Assembly: GCA_002440065.1 (NCBI GenBank) | Contig: DJRK01000140.1 | Location: forward strand, 9,943 to 19,837 | Length of the DNA: 9,895 bases | Source of the DNA: Atopobium sp. UBA6362 | GTDB lineage: Bacteria > Actinomycetota > Coriobacteriia > Coriobacteriales > Atopobiaceae | Direction of reading: 5' to 3' | In this document: piece after piece, positions 8,601-9,895 of the stretch | Layout of the letters: every line of letters begins with the position of its first letter | How positions within the stretch are numbered: the stretch's first letter is position 1 | Position numbers and translations under genes: made by a program | Notes under the pieces: generated by a model | The model's database searches: none | The model's input: the letters and a program-made list of their open reading frames with translations, nothing else | What the model was told of the DNA's origin: nothing

Positions 8601-9023
8601 GCAGCCCCTGCCCGCGAGCAGCTCGTGGCGCTGTGGCGCGCGCTCATCCTCGCTTCCCGCACGGCGCCCGAAGAGGGCTTCGCGCTCGACGCGGACGCGC
8701 TTGCCGCCTCGGCCGCCGCGATCGACCCGGCCCACCCGCTCGACGCGGCCTCCGTGGAGTCCGGCGTCGGCGTCTTCGCCGAGCTCGGCTTCCTCGAGGT
8801 CTCGGGCTACGGCGACGCCCGGCGCGTGCGCCTCGTGCCCAAGCCGGAGCATATGGACCTCATGAACAGCTCCCGTTACCTCGAGGGCGTTAACGGTCGG
8901 CACGATTTCGAGTCTTTCTGCGATTGGGTGCTACATTGTCCTTGCGAGGATCTTCTTGCTCACGTGATTAAGCCCATCGCCCCGGTCTTTGGGGTCCAGG
9001 TGGGGGAGAGGGACGAGCTATGA
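5682..9023 (+). CDS. recJ: Single-stranded-DNA exonuclease RecJ fused to a RecQ-like SF2 helicase
   Basis: One continuous 1113-residue frame joins two enzymes. Residues 1 to about 565 are RecJ, a 5'-3' single-strand DNA exonuclease of RecFOR recombination, mismatch and base-excision repair. The DHH metal motifs are intact: DFDVDG (91-96), VDNGI (D149), TDHH (D172-H174) and LGTLSDMM (D237). PRLNAAGRMG, DHHA1 (FGGH, H420) and an OB fold (QPFGQGNKKPLF onward) follow. A charged, Ala-rich linker (about 567-616) leads to a helicase: motif I ATGRGKS (K662), PLRALVADQ, VVDEAHH (D762-H765), VTPTAS (796-801), AFGEGVNLP and motif VI QMSGRAGRDG (941-950). Motif order is RecQ-like, but EGVNLP and QMSGRAGR also recall Ski2-type enzymes. 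The C-terminus (about 1010-1113) looks like a winged helix plus helices. A clear RecQ four-cysteine zinc site and HRDC domain are not visible. Usual RecJ lengths are about 577 (E. coli) to 790 residues (Bacillus). All catalytic motifs look functional. It follows secF by 1 nt and overlaps rel by 4. Confidence 0.93.
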   Translation: MSGLAQSRRWSVLAPNPKVELELRRELGASPLVARVLASRGFSDAQEARDFLTPSLDRDWGDPLLIPGMRGVADRVGRALDAREAIAVFGDFDVDGMTSTCLLTLALRRLGGDVHPYIPHRFGEGYGLSEAALTRVVEGCDPDLIVTVDNGIAAASEVEGLLARGIDVVVTDHHEPADLVPRGVPVTDPKLDADCPSRELAGAGVALKLVQELGRRRGCPELWRDYIDIAMLGTLSDMMLLQGENRALVAEGLRKMRVSTRPGLTALAATAGIELSQATSDSLPFSIIPRLNAAGRMGSTDVAFDLLMTEDSHEAQRLATALEETNNERRAIEAKLSEEALAKIEATWDGGRCVVVGGEGWHEGVKGIVASRIVNRYHVPAILFSIQDGVARGSGRSVGSVDLFRAVEQCSDVLIRFGGHSGAVGVTCEASRLDEFRERLEAALAELPAEQFVDVGEVAAVVGLGELTVDSIAAVEALQPFGQGNKKPLFASTGVTMRSRARVGADESHLRFYATDGVASLPAIMFRVPQIEKVADCDGAVDLVFEATNETWNGRTKAKLMVKDILVREEEDRACEPSELERDLEASAKQPSVASPTALEPRVAPDREAAASLEGLDVRELTRELARRMIGDAPLLPAQAQALDRLAEGKSCLAVMATGRGKSLIFHIHAAREAILEGAASVFVYPLRALVADQAFHLESSLAKLGVTCAVLTGETAQERRDEVFDALASGSLDVVLTTPEFLAIHSGRFAECGRIGFLVVDEAHHAGASKGGHRSAYAELPRVREKLGDPTCLAVTPTASDTSAREVCRLLGVDERDVVVDRSERGNLDVVDLRDLHDRESKLVSLVSSGRKTIVYVTSRDQSVNVVRMLRHRIPDLAPRIAFYNAGLDRPLRTRVERAFREDELACIVSTSAFGEGVNLPSVRQVVLYTLPFGRVEFNQMSGRAGRDGKQSQVYLLFGGRDRRLNEKIMSSAAPAREQLVALWRALILASRTAPEEGFALDADALAASAAAIDPAHPLDAASVESGVGVFAELGFLEVSGYGDARRVRLVPKPEHMDLMNSSRYLEGVNGRHDFESFCDWVLHCPCEDLLAHVIKPIAPVFGVQVGERDEL
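9002..9013 (+). promoter_or_regulatory. Ribosome binding site of rel, inside the end of the recJ-helicase gene
   Basis: GGGGGAGAGGGA is purine-rich and contains AGGGA ending 6 nt before the ATG at 9020. The ATG overlaps the previous TGA as ATGA, the standard arrangement for coupled re-initiation. This favours 9020 over the in-frame ATG at 9377, so the Ala/Pro-rich extension is probably translated. Confidence 0.7.
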
Positions 9024-9895
9024 AAACCCCACAAGAGACGAACGCCGCCCCGGTCGCGCCCGTGGCACCGGTTGCCCCCGAAGCACCCATAGCCCCTGCC
9101 GCCCCGGCGACGACGGGCCCCGATACGCCTTCGGCGCCCGTTGCCGAGACGGGCCCTCATGCCGCGCCTGCGACGGAAGCGGCCCTGGCGACCGCCGAGA
9201 AGCCCAACCCCTCGCAGGTCGGCGCACAATCCGGTGCCCAGCCCGGTTCCGCGCCCGATGACGCTGCCCCTCAGAAGCCTGCCGCGGAGTCCGCGGCCCC
9301 GGTCGCCCCGGCTGCTCCCAAGCATGCCCCCGACGCCGCGAACTTTCGCCTCCTCGAGTCGGCCTGCCGCTCCTACATGGACGACGAGGGCATGGAGAAG
9401 GTCGAGCGCGCCTACCGCTTCGCCGCCGACTACCACAAGGACCAGCGCCGCCGCTCCGGCGAGCCCTACATCAACCACCCCGTCGAGGTCGCCCTCATCC
9501 TCTCCAAGGACCTGCGCATGGACGAGGACACGATTTGCGCCGCCCTTCTCCACGACACCGTGGAGGACACGTCGGCGACCCTCGACCAGCTCTCGCAGCT
9601 CTTTGGCGAGAAGGTCGCCGATCTCGTGGACGGCGTGACCAAGCTCACGTCCGTCAAGGTCGCCACTATGGACGAGAAGCAGGCCTGGAACCTGCGCAAG
9701 ATGTTCCTCGCCATGAGCCACGACATCCGCGTCGTCATCATCAAGCTCGCAGACCGCCTGCACAACATGCGCACGCTCGCGGCGCTGCCGCCCGACCGCC
9801 GGCTCTTCAAGGCACGGGAGACCATGGACGTCTACGCGCCGCTCGCAGACCGCCTCGGTATCTCCTCGCTCAAGTGGGAGCTCGAGGACCTCTCG
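9020..9895 (+). CDS. rel: RelA/SpoT-family (p)ppGpp synthetase/hydrolase, N-terminal part (3' partial)
   Basis: This is the first 292 codons of a Rel stringent-response enzyme; the gene continues beyond the window. Residues 1 to about 107 are an unusual Ala/Pro-rich, probably disordered extension. From about 108 the HD hydrolase domain follows, with all metal and catalytic motifs: RSGEPYINHP (H153), LLHDTVEDT (H178, D179, E182, D183) and KLADRLHNMRT (D245). Intact HD residues indicate working ppGpp hydrolase activity, as in bifunctional Rel/SpoT and unlike E. coli RelA. The segment DEKQAWNLRKMFLAMSHDIRVVIIKLADRLHN is highly typical of the family. The synthetase, TGS and ACT domains would lie outside the window, so synthetase activity cannot be judged. 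Long-form Rel proteins usually start within some tens of residues of the HD domain. The gene overlaps the recJ-helicase stop as ATGA and probably shares its transcript. In Bacillus and Mycobacterium apt lies immediately upstream of relA; here it does not. Confidence 0.95.
   Translation, partial: MKTPQETNAAPVAPVAPVAPEAPIAPAAPATTGPDTPSAPVAETGPHAAPATEAALATAEKPNPSQVGAQSGAQPGSAPDDAAPQKPAAESAAPVAPAAPKHAPDAANFRLLESACRSYMDDEGMEKVERAYRFAADYHKDQRRRSGEPYINHPVEVALILSKDLRMDEDTICAALLHDTVEDTSATLDQLSQLFGEKVADLVDGVTKLTSVKVATMDEKQAWNLRKMFLAMSHDIRVVIIKLADRLHNMRTLAALPPDRRLFKARETMDVYAPLADRLGISSLKWELEDLS
9047..9109 (+). repeat. Ala-Pro tripeptide repeats at the Rel N-terminus
   Basis: Residues 10-30 of Rel are a run of APV, APE, API and APA units (PVAPVAPVAPEAPIAPAAP). 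The wider extension to residue 107 stays rich in Ala, Pro, Gly and Gln, with no hydrophobic segment long enough to be a signal peptide or membrane helix. Codon use is less strict than in the flanking genes (GAA, GCA, ATA, CAA and GTT occur), which suits a weakly constrained linker. Confidence 0.7.

Noticed and set aside
5682..9023. Frameshift or missed stop joining two separate genes
   Set aside because: The frame is continuous, a plausible linker separates the domains, and no ribosome binding site with a good start was seen at the junction (about 7380-7530). A natural fusion is the simpler reading.

Overview
The window is GC-rich DNA coding almost entirely on the + strand. It reads as a Gram-positive actinobacterium, most likely class Coriobacteriia (Olsenella/Collinsella-like). 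This rests on the codon bias, the actinobacterial-looking SecD/SecF motifs (ADSS in SecD, SLYDTVV in SecF), separate secD and secF genes, and a neighbourhood matching the secDF-recJ-rel region of Gram-positive bacteria. The genus is an inference; no rRNA or other marker is present.

Layout: (1) 2-3049, the 3' part of a large ABC exporter, with ATPase and MacB/FtsX-type permease in one chain and a very large extracellular domain. (2) 3050-3147, a 98-base gap holding a near-perfect palindrome (20-bp stem, 10-nt loop) and the secD ribosome binding site. (3) 3148-9895, a compact block of four genes: secD, secF (8-nt overlap), a 1113-residue recJ gene fused to a RecQ-like helicase (1-nt gap), and rel/spoT (ATGA overlap), which runs off the right edge. 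The spacing implies one translationally coupled transcript. There are no tRNAs, rRNAs, CRISPR arrays, insertion sequences or - strand genes that I can support.

How the genes work together: SecD and SecF form the membrane complex that uses the proton motive force to help the SecYEG/SecA channel complete export. The RecJ-helicase fusion would couple duplex unwinding to 5'-3' single-strand degradation, the two steps of RecFOR-type end resection. Rel makes and/or degrades (p)ppGpp. The secD-secF-recJ-rel order resembles Bacillus (secDF-recJ-apt-relA), but apt is missing between recJ and rel.

The most notable item is the RecJ-helicase fusion. Its C-terminal part resembles, from memory, the poorly understood C-terminal domain of Firmicutes RecJ, which suggests that domain may be a degenerate helicase. 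Other notable items are the palindrome, the oversized ABC ectodomain with DLSG-type repeats, and a roughly 105-residue Ala/Pro-rich N-terminal extension on Rel.
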